A DNA stretch of 64,000 nucleotides, from the NCBI RefSeq assembly GCF_000003605.2, contig NW_003148699.1, positions 1-64,000 on the forward strand. Reading direction: 5' to 3'. Each line of letters begins with the position of its first letter. The stretch's first letter is position 1. This stretch comes from Saccoglossus kowalevskii (lineage: Eukaryota; Hemichordata; Enteropneusta; Harrimaniidae). The position numbers were made by a program, and so were the translations under genes. The notes beneath the pieces were generated by a model that made no database searches, had not been told where the DNA came from, and saw only the letters and a program-made list of their open reading frames with translations. Shown here piece by piece: positions 38,063 through 51,912 of this stretch.

Positions 38063-39811
38063 AACACTGTCTGTACTGGTATACAGGTGTGGGGTTCCAA
38101 CACTGACTGTACTGGTATGCAGGTATGGGGTTCCAACACTCACTGTACTGGTATACAGGTGTGGGGTACCAACACTGACTGTACTAGTATACAGGTGTGG
38201 GGTTCCAACACTGACTGTACGAGTATACATGTGTGGGGTTGCAACACTGTCTGTATTAGTATACAGGTGTGAGGTTCCAGCACTGACTGTACTATTATAC
38301 AGGTGTGGGGTTGCAACACTGACTGCACTAGTATACAGCTGTGGGGTTCCAGCACTAACTGTACTAGTGTACAGGTGTGGGGGTCCAATACTGACTGTAC
38401 TAGTATACAGGTGTGGTGTTCCAACACTGACTGTACTAGTGTACAGGTGTGGGGTTCCAACACTGACTGTACTAGTGTACAGGTGTGGGGTTGCAACACT
38501 GACTGTACTAGTGTACAGGTGTGGGGTTGCAATACTAACTGTACTAGTATACAGGTGTGGGGTTCCAACACTGACTGTATTAGTATACAGGTGTGGAGTT
38601 CCAACACTGACTGTACAAGTATACAGGTGTGGGGTTCCAACACTGACTGTATTAGTATACAGGTGTGGGGTTCCAACACTGACTGTACTAGTATACAGGG
38701 GTGAGGTTGCAATACTAACTGTACTAGTATACAGGTGTGCGGTTCCAACACTGACTGTATTAGTATACAGGTGTGGGGTTCCAACACTGACTGTACTAGT
38801 ATACAGGTGTGCGGTTCCAACACTGACTGTATTAGTATACAGGTGTGGGGTTCCAACACTGACTGTACAAGTATACAGGTGTGGTGTTCCAACACTGACT
38901 GTACAAGTATACAGGTGTGGGGTTCCAACACTGACTGTATTAGTATACAGGTGTGGGGTTCCAACACTGACTGTACTAGTATACAGGTGTGTTCCAACAC
39001 TGACTGTACAAGTGTACAGATGTGGGGTTCCAACACTGACTGTACTAGTATACTGGTGTGGGGTTCCAACACTGACTGTACTAGTATACAGGTGTGGGGT
39101 TCCAACACTGACTGTATTAGTATACAGGTGTGGGGTTCCAACAATGACTGTACTATTATACAGGTGTGGGGTTCCAACACTGACTGTACTAGTATACAGG
39201 TGTGGGGTTCCAACACTGACTGCACTAGTATACAGCTGTGGGGTTCCAGCACTAACTGTACTAGTGTACAGGTGTGGGGGTCCAATACTGACTGTACTAG
39301 TATACAGGTGTGGGGTTCCAACACTGACTGTACTAGTGTACAGGTGTGGGGTTCCAACACTTACTGTACTAGTGTACAGGTGTGGGGTTGCAACACTGAC
39401 TGTACTAGTGTACAGGTGTGGGGTTGCAATACTAACTGTACTAGTATACAGGTGTGGGGTTCCAACACTGACTGTATTAGTATACAGGTGTGGAGTTCCA
39501 ACACTGACTGTACAAGTATACAGGTGTGGGGTTCCAACACTGACTGTATTAGTATACAGGTGTGGGGTTCCAACACTGACTGTATTAGTATACAGGTGTG
39601 GGGTTCCAACACTGACTGTACTATTATACAGGTGTGGGGTTCCAACACTGACTGTACTAGTATAATGGTGTGGGGTTCCAACACTGACTGTACTAGTATA
39701 CAGGTGTGGGGTTCCAACACTGACTGTACTAGTGTACAGGTGTGGGGTTCCAACACTGACTGTACAAGAATACAGGTGTGGGGTTCCAACACTGACTGTA
39801 CTAGTATACAG
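38063..39811 (+). repeat. GTGTACAG-type subfamily block, copies C and D
   Basis: 38,063-39,202 repeats 4,930-6,069 at a shift of 33,133 bp. Directly after, the start of the same block begins again: the ACTGCACTAG/CAGCTGTGG marker at 38,323 recurs at 39,220, a shift of 897 bp (25 units minus 3, the loss being the 33-bp unit near 38,990). The block ends at the junction unit at 39,812. Confidence 0.85.
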
Positions 39812-42600
39812 GTGTGAGTTCCAACACTGACTGTACTTGTATACAGGTGTGGGGTTCCAACACTGACTGTACTAGTATACAGGTGTGGGGTTGCAACACT
39901 GACTGTACTAGTATACAGGTGTGGGGTTCCAACACTGACTGTACTAGTATACAGGTGTGGGGGTTCCAACACTGACTGTACTAGTATACAGGTGTGGGGT
40001 TCCAACACTGACTGTACTTGTATACAGGTGTGGGGTTCCAACACTGACTGTACTAGTATACAGGTGTGGGGTTCCAACACTGGCTGTACAAGTATACAGG
40101 TGTGGGGCTCCAACACTGACTGTACCAGTATACAGGTGTGGGGTTCCAACACTGACTGTATTAGTATACAGGTGTGGGGTTCCAACACTGACTGTACTAG
40201 TATACAGGTGTGGGGTTCCAACACTGACTGTACTTGTATACAGGTGTGGGGTTCCAACATTGACTGTACTGGTATACAGGTGTGGAGTTCCAACACTGAC
40301 TGTACTGGTATGCAGGTATGGGGTTCCAACACTCACTGTACTGGTATACAGGTGTGGGGTTCCAACACTGACTGTACTAGTATACAGGTGTGGGGTTCCA
40401 ACACTGACTGTACTAGTATACAGGTGTGGGGTTGCAACACTGACTGTACTAGTATACAGGTGTGGGGTTGCAACACTGACTGTACTAGTATACAGGTGTG
40501 GGGTTCCAACACTGACTGTACTGGTATACAGGTGTGGCGTTCCAACACTGACTGTACTGGTATACAGGTGTTGGGTTCCAACACTGATTGTACTAGTATA
40601 CAGGTGAGGGGTTCCAACACTGACTGTACTTGTATACAGGTGTGGGGTTCCAACACTGACTGTACTAGTATACAGGTGTGGGGTTCCAACACGGACTGTA
40701 CTAGTATACAGGTGTAAGGTTCCAACACCGACTGTACTAGTATACAGGTGTGGGGTTCCAACACTGACTGTACTAGTATACAGGTGTGGGGTTCCAACAC
40801 TGACTGTACTAGTATACAGGTGTGGGGTTCCAACACTGACTGTACTTGTATACAGGTGTGGGGTTCCAACACTGACTGTACTGGTATACAGGTGTGGAGT
40901 TCCAACACTGACTGTACTGGTATGCAGGTATGGGGTTCCAACACTCACTGTACTGGTAGACAGGTGTGGGGTTCCAACACTGACTGTACTAGTATACAGG
41001 TGTGGGGTTCCAACACTGACTGTACTAGTATACAGGTGTGGGGTTGCAACACTGACTGTACTAGTATACAGGTGTGGGGTTCCAACACTGACTGTACTAG
41101 TATACAGGTGTGGGGTTCCAACACTGACTGTACTTGTATACAGGTGTGGGGTTTCAACACAGACTGTACTGGTATACAGGTGTGGGGTTGCAACACTGAC
41201 TGTACTAGTATGCAGGTGTGGGTTTCCAACACTGACAGTACTAGTATACAGGTGTGGGGTTGCAACACTGACTGTACTAGTATACAGGTGTGGGGTTCCA
41301 ACACTGACTGTACTAGTATACAGGTATGGGGTTCCAACACTTACTGTACTAGTATACAGGTGTGGGGTTCCAACACTGACTGTACTTGTATACAGGTGTG
41401 GGGTTCCAACACTGACTGTACTGGTATACAGGTGTGGAGTTCCAACACTGACTGTACTGGTATACAGGTGTGGAGTTCCAACACTGACTGTAATGGTATG
41501 CAGGTATGGGGTTCCAACACTGACTGTAATTGTATGCAGGTATGGGGTTCCAACACTGACTGTACTGGAATACAGGTGTGGGGTTCCAACACTGACTGAA
41601 CTAGTATACAGGTGTGGGGTTCCAACACTGACTGTACTAGTATACAGGTGTGAGGTTCCAACACTGACTGTACTAGTATACAGGTGTGGGGTTCCAACAC
41701 TGACTGTACTGGTATACAGGTGTGGCGTTCCAACACTGACTGTACTGGTATACAGGTGTTGGGTTCCAACACTTACTGTACTAGTATACAGGTGTGGGGT
41801 TCCAACACTGACTGTACTTGTATACAGGTGTGGGGTTCCAACACTGACTGTACTAGTATACAGGTGTGGGGTTCCAACACGGACTGTACTAGTATACAGG
41901 TGTAAGGTTCCAACACTGACTGTACTAGTATACAGGTGTATGGTTCCAACACTGACTGTACAAGTATACAGGTGTGGGGCTCCAACACTGACTGTACCAG
42001 TATACAGGTGTGGGGTTCCAACACTGACTGTATTAGTATACAGGTGTGGGGTTCCAACACTGACTGTACTTGTATACAGGTGTGGGGTTCCTACATTGAC
42101 TGTACTGGTATACAGGTGTGGAGTTCAAACTCTGACTGTACTGGTATGCAGGTATGGGGTTCCAACACTCACTGTACTGGTATACAGGTGTGGGGTTCCA
42201 ACACTGACTGTAATAGTATACAGGTGTGGGGTTCCAACACTGACTGTACTAGTATACAGGTGTGGGGTTCCAACACTGACTATACTTGTATACAGGTGTG
42301 GGGTTCCAACACTGACTCTACTAGTATACATGTGTGGGGTTCCAACACGGACTGTACTAGTATACAGGTGTGAGGTTCCAACACTGACTGTACTAGTATA
42401 CAGGTGTGGGGTTCCAACACTGACTGTACTAGTATACAGGTGTGGGGTTCCAACACGGACTGTACTAGTATACAGGTGTGAGGATCGAACACTGACTGTA
42501 CTAGTATACAGGTGTGGGGTTGCAACACTAACTGTACTAGTATACAGGTGTGGGGTTGCAATAGTGACTGTACTGGTATACAGGTGTGGGGTTTAAACAA
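39812..42600 (+). repeat. Mixed satellite sharing modules with 15, 24 and 30-32 kb
   Basis: ACTCAC cassettes near 40,332 and 40,944 are 612 bp apart. The GACAGTAC module is near 41,234, the CCTACATTGAC module near 42,090, and GTTTAAAC starts at 42,591. GTAATTGTATGC near 41,528 has a twin near 24,152. No gene is seen. Confidence 0.7.
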
Positions 42601-44275
42601 TGACTGTACTAGTATACAGGTGTGGGGTTCCAACACTGACTGTACTAGTATACAGGTGTGGGGTTCCAACACTGACTGTACTAGTATACAGGTGTGGGGT
42701 TCCAACACTGACTGTACTTGTATACAGGTGTGGGGTTCCAACACTGACTGTACTGGTATACAGGTGTGGAGTTCCAACACTGACTGTAATGGTATGCAGG
42801 TATGGGGTTCCAACACTCACTGTACTGGTATACAGGTGTGGGGTTCCAACACTGACTGTACTAGTATACAGGTGTGGGGTTGCATCACTGACTGTACTAG
42901 TATACAGGTGTGGGGTTGCAACACTGACTGTACCAGTATACAGGTGTGGGGTTCCAACACTGACTGTATTAGTATACAGGTGTGGGGTTCCAACACTGAC
43001 TGTACTAGTATACAGGTGTGGGGTTCCAACACTGACTGTACTTGTATACAGGTGTGGGGTTCCAACATTGACTGTACTGGTATACAGGTGTGGAGTTCCA
43101 ACACTGACTGTACTGGTATGCAGGTATGGGGTTCCAACACTCACTGTACTGGTATACAGGTGTGGGGTTCCAACACTGACTGTACTAGTATACAGGTGTG
43201 GGGTTCCAACACTGACTGTACTAGTATACAGGTGTGGGGTTGCAACACTGACTGTACTAGTATACAGGTGTGGGGTTGCAACACTGACTGTACTAGTATA
43301 CAGGTGTTGGGTTCCAACACTGACTGTACTTGTATACAGGTGTGGGGTTCCAACACTGACTGTGCTGGTATACAGGTGTGGGGTTCCAACACTGACTGTA
43401 CTAGTATACAGGTGTGTGGTTCCAACACTGACTGTACTAGTATACAGGTGTGGGGTTGCAACACTGACTGTACTAGTATACAGGTGTGGGGTTCCAACAC
43501 TGACTGTACTAGTATACAGGTGTGGGGTTCCAACACTGACTGTACTTGTATACAGGTGTGGGGTTCCAACACAGACTGTACTGGTATACAGGTGTGGGGT
43601 TGCAACACTGACTGTACTAGTATACAGGTGTGGGGTTGCAACACTGACTGTACTAGTATACAGGTGTGGGGTTGCAACACTGACTGTACTAGTATACAGG
43701 TGTGGGGTTCCAACACTGACTGTACTACTATACAGGTGTGGGGTTCCAACACTGACTGTACTAGTATACAGGTGTGGGGTTCCAACACTGACTGTACTTG
43801 TATACAGGTGTGGGGTTCCAACACTGACTGTACTGGTATACAGGTGTGGGGTTCCAACACTGACTGTACTAGTATACAGGTGTGGGGTTGCAACACTGAC
43901 TGTACTAGTATACATGTGTGGGGTTCCAACACTGACTGAACTAGTATACAGGTGTTGGGTTGCAACACTGACTGCACTAGTATACAGATGTGGGGTTCCA
44001 ACACTGACTGTACTAGTATACAGGTGTGGGGTTCCAACACTGACTGTACTGGTATACAGGTGTGGAGTTCCAACACTGACTGTACTGGTATGCAGGTATG
44101 GGGTTCCAACACTCACTGTACTGGTATACAGGTGTGGGGTTCCAACACTGACTGTACTAGTATACAGGTGAGGGGTTCCAACACTGACTGTACTAGTATA
44201 CAGGTGTGGGGTTCCAACACTGACTGTACAAGTATACAGGTGTGGGGCTCCAACACTGACTGTACCAGTATACAG
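42601..44275 (+). repeat. Mixed satellite related to 23 and 58 kb
   Basis: The 324-bp cassette pair (42,816/43,140) and the GGTTGCATCAC unit match 23.2-23.5 kb. Three consecutive TTGCAAC units followed by CTACTATACAG at about 43,605-43,735 match 58,470-58,600 (shift about 14,865). No gene is seen. Confidence 0.72.
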
Positions 44276-45182
44276 GTGTGGGGTTCCAACACTGACTGTA
44301 TTAGTATACAGGTGTGGGGTTCCAACACTGACTGTACTTGTATACAGGTGTGGGGTTCCAACATTGACTGTACTGGTATACAGGTGTGGAGTTCCAACAC
44401 TGACTGTACTGGTATGCAGGTATGGGGTTCCAACACTCACTGTACTGGTATACAGGTGTGGGGTTCCAACACTGACTGTACTAGTATACAGGTGTGGGGT
44501 TCCAACACTGACTGTACTAGTATACAGGTGTGGGGTTGCAACACTGACTGTACTAGTATACAGGTGTGGGGTTCCAACACTGACTGTACCAGTATACAGG
44601 TGTGGGGTTCCAACACTGACTGTACTGGTATACAGGTGTGGCGTTCCAACACTGACTGTACTGGTATACAGGTGTTGGGTTCCATCACTGACTGTACTAG
44701 TATACAGGTGTGGGGTTCCAACACTGACTGTACTTGTATACAGGTGTGGGGTTCCAACACTGACTGTACTAGTATACAGGTGTGGGGTTCCAACACGGAC
44801 TGTACTAGTATACAGGTGTAAGGTTCCAACACTGACTGTACTAGTATACAGGTGTGGGGTTCCAACACTGACTGTACTAGTATACAGATGTGGGGTTCCA
44901 ACACTAACTGTACTGGTATGCAGGTATTGGGTTCCAACACTCACTGTACTGGTACACAGGTGTGGGGTTCCAACACTGACTGTACTAATATACAGGTGTG
45001 GGGTTCCAACACTGACTGTACTAGTATACAGGTGTGGGGTTGCAACACTGACTGTACTAGTATACATGTGTGGGGTTCCAACACTGACTGAACTAGTATA
45101 CAGGTGTTGGGTTGCAACACTGACTGCACTAGTATACAGATGTGGGGTTCCAACACTGACTGTACTAGTATACAGGTGTGGG
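44276..45182 (+). repeat. Copy of the 29,414-30,320 block
   Basis: See the entry for 29,414-30,320. The right part, with GACTGAAC, GTGTTGGGTTGC, ACTGCACTAG and CAGATGTGG, is also present near 43,935-44,000, so this module occurs three times. Confidence 0.85.
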
Positions 45183-45999
45183 GTTCCAACACTGACTGTA
45201 CTGGTATACAGGTGTGGAGTTCCAACACTGACTGTACTGGTATGCAGGTATGGGGTTCCAACACTCACTGTACTGGTATACAGGTGTGGGGTTCCAACAC
45301 TGACTGTACTAGTATACAGGTGTGGGGTTCAAACACTGACTGTACTAGTATACAGGTGTGGGGTTCCAACACTGACTGTACTTGTATACAGGTGTGTGGT
45401 TCCAACACTGACTGTACTAGTATACGGGTGTGGGGTTCCAACACGGACTGTACTAGTATACAGGTGTGAGGTTCCAACACTGACTGTACTAGTATACAGG
45501 TGTGGGGTTCCAGCACTGACTGTACAAGTATATAGGTGTGGGGTTCCAACACGGACTGTACTAGTATACAGGTGTGAAGTTCCAAAACTGACTGTACTAG
45601 TATACAGGTGTGGGGTTGCAGCACTAACTGTACTAGTATACAGGTGTGGGGTTGCAATAGTGACTGTACTGGTTTACAGGTGTGGGGTTCAAACACTGAC
45701 TGTACTAGTATACAGGTGTGGGGTTCCAACACTGACTGTACTAGTATACAGGTGTAGGGTTGCAACACTGACTGTACTGGTATACAGGTGTGGGGTTCCA
45801 ACACTGACTGTACTGGTATACAGGTGTGGGGTTCCAACACTGACTGTACTGGTATGCAGGTATGGGGTTCCAACACTCAATGTACTGGTATACAGGTGTG
45901 GGGTACCAACACTGACTGTACTAGTATACAGGTGTGGGGTTCCAACACTGACTGTACGAGTATACATGTGTGGGGTTGCAACACTGACTGTACTAGTAT
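45183..45999 (+). repeat. Mixed satellite segment
   Basis: Rare units include TATACGGGTG (45,422), AGTATATAGG (45,529), GGTTTACAGG (45,674) and GTGTAGGGTTGC (45,754). It resembles 37.6-38.3 kb in order. No gene is seen. Confidence 0.65.
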
Positions 46000-47200
46000 A
46001 CAGGTGTGGGGTTCCAACACTGACTGTACTAGTATACAGGTGTGGGGTTCCAACACTGACTGTACTTGTATACAGGTGTGGGGTTCCAACACTGACTGTA
46101 CTGGTATACAGGTGTGGGGTTCCAACACTGACTGTACTGGTATACAGGTGTTGGGTTCCAACACTGACAGTACTAGTATACAGGTGTGGGGTTTCAACAC
46201 TGACTGTACTTGTATACAGGTGTGGGGTTCCAACACTGACTGTACTAGTATACAGGTGTGGGGTTCCAACACTGACTGTTCTAGTATACAGGTGTGGGGT
46301 TCCAACACTGACTGTAGTAGTATACAGGTGTGCGGTTCCAACACTGACTGTACTAGTATACAGGTGTGGGGTTCCAACACTGACTGTACTTGTATACAGG
46401 TGTGGGGTTCCAACATTGACTGTACTGGTATACAGGTGTGGAGTTCCAACACTGACTGTACTGGTATGCAGGTATGGGGTTCCAACACTCACTGTACTGG
46501 TATACAGGTGTGGGGTTCCAACACTGACTGTACTAGTATACAGGTGTGGGGTTCCAACACGGACTGTACTAGTATACAGGTGTAAGGTTCCAACACTGAC
46601 TGTACTAGTATACAGGTGTGGGGTTCCAACACTGGCTGTACAAGTATACAGGTGTGGGGTTCCAACACTGACTGTACTAGTATACAGGTGTGGGGTTCCA
46701 ACACTGACTGTACTTGTATACAGGTGTGGGGTTCCAACACTGACTGTACTGGTATACAGGTGTGGGGTTCCAACACTGACTGTACTGGTATACAGGTGTT
46801 GGGTTCCAACACTGACAGTACTAGTATACAGGTGTGGGGTTTCAACACTGACTGTACTTGTATACAGGTGTGGGGTTCCAACACTGACTGTACTAGTATA
46901 CAGGTGTGGGGTTCCAACACTGACTGTTCTAGTATACAGGTGTGGGGTTCCAACACTGACTGTAGTAGTATACAGGTGTGCGGTTCCAACACTGACTGTA
47001 CTAGTATACAGGTGTGGGGTTCCAACACTGACTGTACTTGTATACAGGTGTGGGGTTCCAACATTGACTGTACTGGTATACAGGTGTGGAGTTCCAACAC
47101 TGACTGTACTGGTATGCAGGTATGGGGTTCCAACACTCACTGTACTGGTATACAGGTGTGGGGTTCCAACACTGACTGTACTAGTATACAGGTGTGGGGT
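46000..47200 (+). repeat. 18-mer duplication (648 bp)
   Basis: GTGTTGGG followed by GACAGTAC starts near 46,149 and again near 46,797; GACTGTTCTAG, GTAGTAGTATA and GTGTGCGG units follow in both at the same 648-bp shift, ending in ACTCAC cassettes near 46,488 and 47,136. This is a different set of 18 units from the one at 846-2,251. Confidence 0.87.
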
Positions 47201-49200
47201 TCCAACACTGACTGTACTAGTATACAGGTGTGGGGTTGCAACACTGACTGTACTAGTATACAGGTGTGGGGTTCCAACACTGACTGTACTAGTATACAGG
47301 TGTGGGGTTCCAACACTGACTGTACTGGCATACAGGTGTGGCGTTCCAACACTGACTGTACTGGTATACAGGTGTTGGGTTCCAACACTGAGTGTACTAG
47401 TATTCAGGTGTGGGGTTCCAACACTGACTGTACTTGTATACAGGTGTGGGGTTCCAACACTGACTGTACTAGTATACAGGTGTGGGGTTCCAACACGGAC
47501 TGTACTAGTATACAGGTGTAAGGTTCCAACACTGACTGTACTAGTATACAGGTGTGGGGTTCCAACACTGGCTGTACAAGTATACAGGTGTGGGGTTCCA
47601 ACACGGACTGTACTAGTATACAGGTTTGAGTTTCCAACACTGACTGTACTAGTATACAGGTGTGGGGTTGCAACACTAACTGTACTAGTATACAGGTGTG
47701 GGGTTGCAATAGTGACTATACTGGTATACAGGTGTGGGGTTTAAACAATGACTGTACTAGTATACAGGTGTGGGGTTCCAACACTGACTGTACTAGTATA
47801 CAGGTGTGGGGTTCCAACACTGACTGAACTAGTATACAGGTGTTGGGTTCCAACACTGACTGCACTAGTATACAGATGTGAGGTTCCAACACTGACTGTA
47901 CTAGTATACAGGTGTGGGGTTGCAACACTAACTGTACTAGTATACAGGTGTGGGGTTCCAACACTGACTGTACTAGTATACAGGTGTGGGGTTCCAACAC
48001 TGACTGTACTAGTATACAGGTGTGGGGTTCCAACACTGACTGTACTTGTATACAGGTGTGGGGTTGCAACACTTACTGTACTAGTATACAGGTGTGGGGT
48101 TCCAACACTAACTGTACTAGTATACAGGTGTGGGGTTCCAACACTGACTGACTGGCATACAGGTGTGGCGTTCCAACACTGACTGTACTGGTATACAGGT
48201 GTTGGGTTTCAACACTGACTGTACTAGTATACAGGTGTGGGGTTCCAACACTGACTGTACTTGTATACAGGTGTGGGGTTCCAACACTGACTGTACTAGT
48301 ATACAGGTGTGGGGTTCCAACACGGACTGTACTAGTATACAGGTGTGAGGTTCCAACACTGACTGTACTAGTATACAGGTGTGGGGTTCCAACACTGACT
48401 GTACAAGTATACAGGTGTGGGGTTCCAACACGGACTGTACTAGTATACAGGTTTGAGTTTCCAACACTGACTGTACTAGTATACAGGTGTGGGGTTGCAA
48501 CACTAACTGTACTAGTATACAGGTGTGGGGTTGCAATAGTGACTATACTGGTATACAGGTGTGGGGTTTAAACAATGACTGTACTAGTATACAGGTGTGG
48601 GGTTCCAACACTGACTGTACTAGTATACAGGTGTGGGGTTCCAACACTGACTGAACTAGTATACAGGTGTTGGGTTCCAACACTGACTGCACTAGTATAC
48701 AGATGTGAGGTTCCAACACTGACTGTACTAGTATACAGGTGTGGGGTTGCAACACTAACTGTACTAGTATACAGGTGTGGGGTTCCAACACTGACTGTAC
48801 TAGTATACAGGTGTGGGGTTCCAACACTGACTGTACTAGTATACAGGTGTGGGGTTCCAACACTGACTGTACTTGTATACATTTGTGGGGTTCCAACACT
48901 GACTGTACTAGTATACAGGTGTGGGGTTCCAACACGGACTGTACTAGTATACAGGTTTGAGTTTCCAACACTGACTGTACTTGTATACAGGTGTGGGGTT
49001 GCAACACTAACTGTACTAGTATACAGGTATGGGGTTGCAATAGTGACTATACTGGTATACATGTGTGGGGTTTAAACAATGACTGTACTAGTATACAGGT
49101 GTGGGGTTCCAACACTGACTGTACTAGTATACAGGTGTGGGGTTCCAACACTGACTGAACTAGTATACAGGTGTTGGGTTCCAACACTGACTGCACTGGT
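47201..49200 (+). repeat. GTTTAAAC module in three spaced copies
   Basis: GTTTAAAC starts at 47,739, 48,566 and 49,070 (827 and 504 bp apart: 23 units minus one base, and 14 units). Each is preceded by ACTAAC and CAATAGTGAC units and followed by GACTGAAC, GTGTTGGG and ACTGCACT units. A lost base at 48,146 (GACTGACTGGCATAC) explains the 827. No gene is seen. Confidence 0.83.
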
Positions 49201-51912
49201 ATACAGATCTGAGGTTCCAACACTGACTGTACTAGTATACAGGTGTGGGGTTGCAACACTAACTGTACTAGTATACAGGTGTGGGGTTCCAACACTGACT
49301 GTACTAGTATACAGGTGTGGGATTCCAACACTGACTGTACTAGTACACAGGTGTGGGGTTCCAACACTGACTGTACTTGTATACAGGTGTGGGGTTCCAA
49401 CACTGACTGTACTGGTATACAGGTGTGGAGTTCCAACACTGACTGTACTGGTATGCAGATATGGGGTTCTAACACTCACTGTACTGGTATACAGGTGTGG
49501 GGTTCCAACACTGACTGTACTAGTATACAGGTGTGGGATTCCAACACTGACTGTACTAGTATACAGGTGTGGGGTTGCAACACTGACTGTACTAGTATAC
49601 AGGTGTGGGGTTGCAACACTGACTGTACTAGTATACAGGTGTGGGGTTCCAACACTGACTGTACTTGTATACAGGTGTGGGGTCCAACACAGACTGTAAT
49701 GGTATACAGGTGTGGGGTTCCAACACTGACTGTACTGGTATACAGGGGTTGGTTTGCAAAACTGACTGTACTAGTATACAGGTGTGGGGTTCCAACACTG
49801 ACTGTGCTAGTATACAGGTGTGGGGTTCCAACACTGACTGTACTAGTATACAGGTGTGCGGTTCCAACACTGACTGTACTTGTATACAGGTGTGGGGTTC
49901 CAACACTAACTGTACTGGTATACAGGTGTGGAGTTCCAACACTGACTGTACTGGTATGCAGGTATGGAGTTCCAACACTCACTGTACTGGTATACAGGTG
50001 TGGGGTTCCAACACTGACTGTACTGGTATACAGGTGTGGAGTTCCAACACTGACTGTACTGGTATGCAGGTATGGAGTTCCAACACTCACTGTACTGGTA
50101 TACAGGTGTGGGGTTCCAACACTGACTGTACTAGTATACAGATGTGGGGTTCCAACACTGACTGTACTAGTATACAGGTGTGGGGTTGCAACACTGACTG
50201 TACTAGTATACAGGTGTGGGGTTCCAACACTGACTGTACTAGTATACATGTGTGGGGTTGCAACACTGACTGTACTTGTATACAGGTGTGGGGTTCCAAC
50301 ACTGACTGTACTAGTATACAGGTGTGGGGTTGCAACACTGACTGTACTTGTATACAGGTGTGGGGTTCCAACACTGACTGTACTGGTATACAGGTGTGGA
50401 GTTCCAACACTGACTGTACTAGTATACAGGTGTGGGGTTCCAACACTGACTGTACTAGTATACAGGTGTGGGGTTGCAACACTGTCTGTACTAGTATACA
50501 GGTGTGGGGTTCCAACACTGACAGTACTAGTATACAGGTGTGGGGTTCCAACACTGACTGTATTAGTATACAGGTGTGGGGTTCCAACACTGACTGTACT
50601 TGTATACAGGTGTGGGGTTCCAACACTGACTGTACTGGTATACAGGTGTGGAGTTCCAACACTGACTGTACTGGTATGCAGGTATGGGGTTCCAACACCA
50701 CTGTACTGGTATACAGGTGTGGGGTTCCAACACTGACTGTACTAGTATACAGGTGTGGGGTTCCAACACTGACTGTACTAGTATACAGGTGCGGGGTTGC
50801 AACACTGACTGTACTAGTATACAGGTGTGAGGTTCCAACACTGACTGTACTAGTATACAGGTGTGGGGTTCCAACAGTGACTGTACTTGTATACAGGTGT
50901 TGGGGTTCCAACACTGACTGTACTTGTATACAGGTGTGGGGTTCCAACACTGACTGTACTAGTATACAGGTGTGGGGTTCCAACACTGACTGTAGTAGTA
51001 TACAGGTGTGCGGTTCCAACACTGACTGTACAAGTATACAGGTGTGGGGCTCCAACACTGACTGTACCAGTATACAGGTGTGGGGTTCCAACACTGACTG
51101 TATTAGTATACAGGTGTGGGGTTCCAACACTGACTGTACTAGTATACAGGTGTGGGGTTCCAACACTGACTGTACTTGTATACAGATGTGGGGTTCCAAC
51201 ATTGACTGTACTGGTATACAGGTGTGGAGTTCCAACACTGACTGTACTGGTATGCAGGTATGGGGTTCCAACACTCACTGTACTGGTATACAGGTGTGAG
51301 GTTCCAACACTGACTGTACTGGTATACAGGTGTTGGGTTCCAACACTGACTGTACTAGTATACAGGTGTGGGGTTGCAACACTGACTGTACTTGTATACA
51401 GGTGTGGGGTTCCAACACTGACTTTACTAGTATACAGGTGTTGGTTTGCAACACTGACTGTACTAGTATACAGGTGTGGGGTTCCAACACTGACTGTACT
51501 AGTATACAGGTGTGGGGTTCCAACACTGACTGTACTAGTATACAGGTGTGCGGTTTCAACACTGACTGTACTTGTATACAGGTGTGGGGTTCCAACACTA
51601 ACTGTACTGGTATACAGGTGTGGAGTTCCAACACTGACTGTACTGGTATGCAGGTATGGAGTTCCAACACTCACTGTACTGGTATACAGGTGTGGGGTTC
51701 CAACACTGACTGTACTGGTATACAGGTGTGGAGTTCCAACACTGACTGTACTGGTATGCAGGTATGGAGTTCCAACACTCACTGTACTGGTATACAGGTG
51801 TGGGGTTCCAACACTGACTGTACTAGTATACAGATGTGGGGTTGCAACACTAACTGTACTAGTATACAGGTGTGGGGTTGCAATAGTGACTATACTGGTA
51901 TACAGGTGTGGG
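49201..51912 (+). repeat. Mixed satellite related to 3.6-4.6 and 33.5-36.5 kb
   Basis: The cassette pairs with GTATGGAGTTCC near 49,970 and 50,085 repeat near 51,655 and 51,770, as they do near 3,975/4,090, 33,845/33,950 and 35,285/35,395. Odd-length units occur at 49,681 (GGGGTCC), 50,694 (AACACCACTG) and 50,900 (GTGTTGGGGTT). No gene is seen. Confidence 0.72.
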
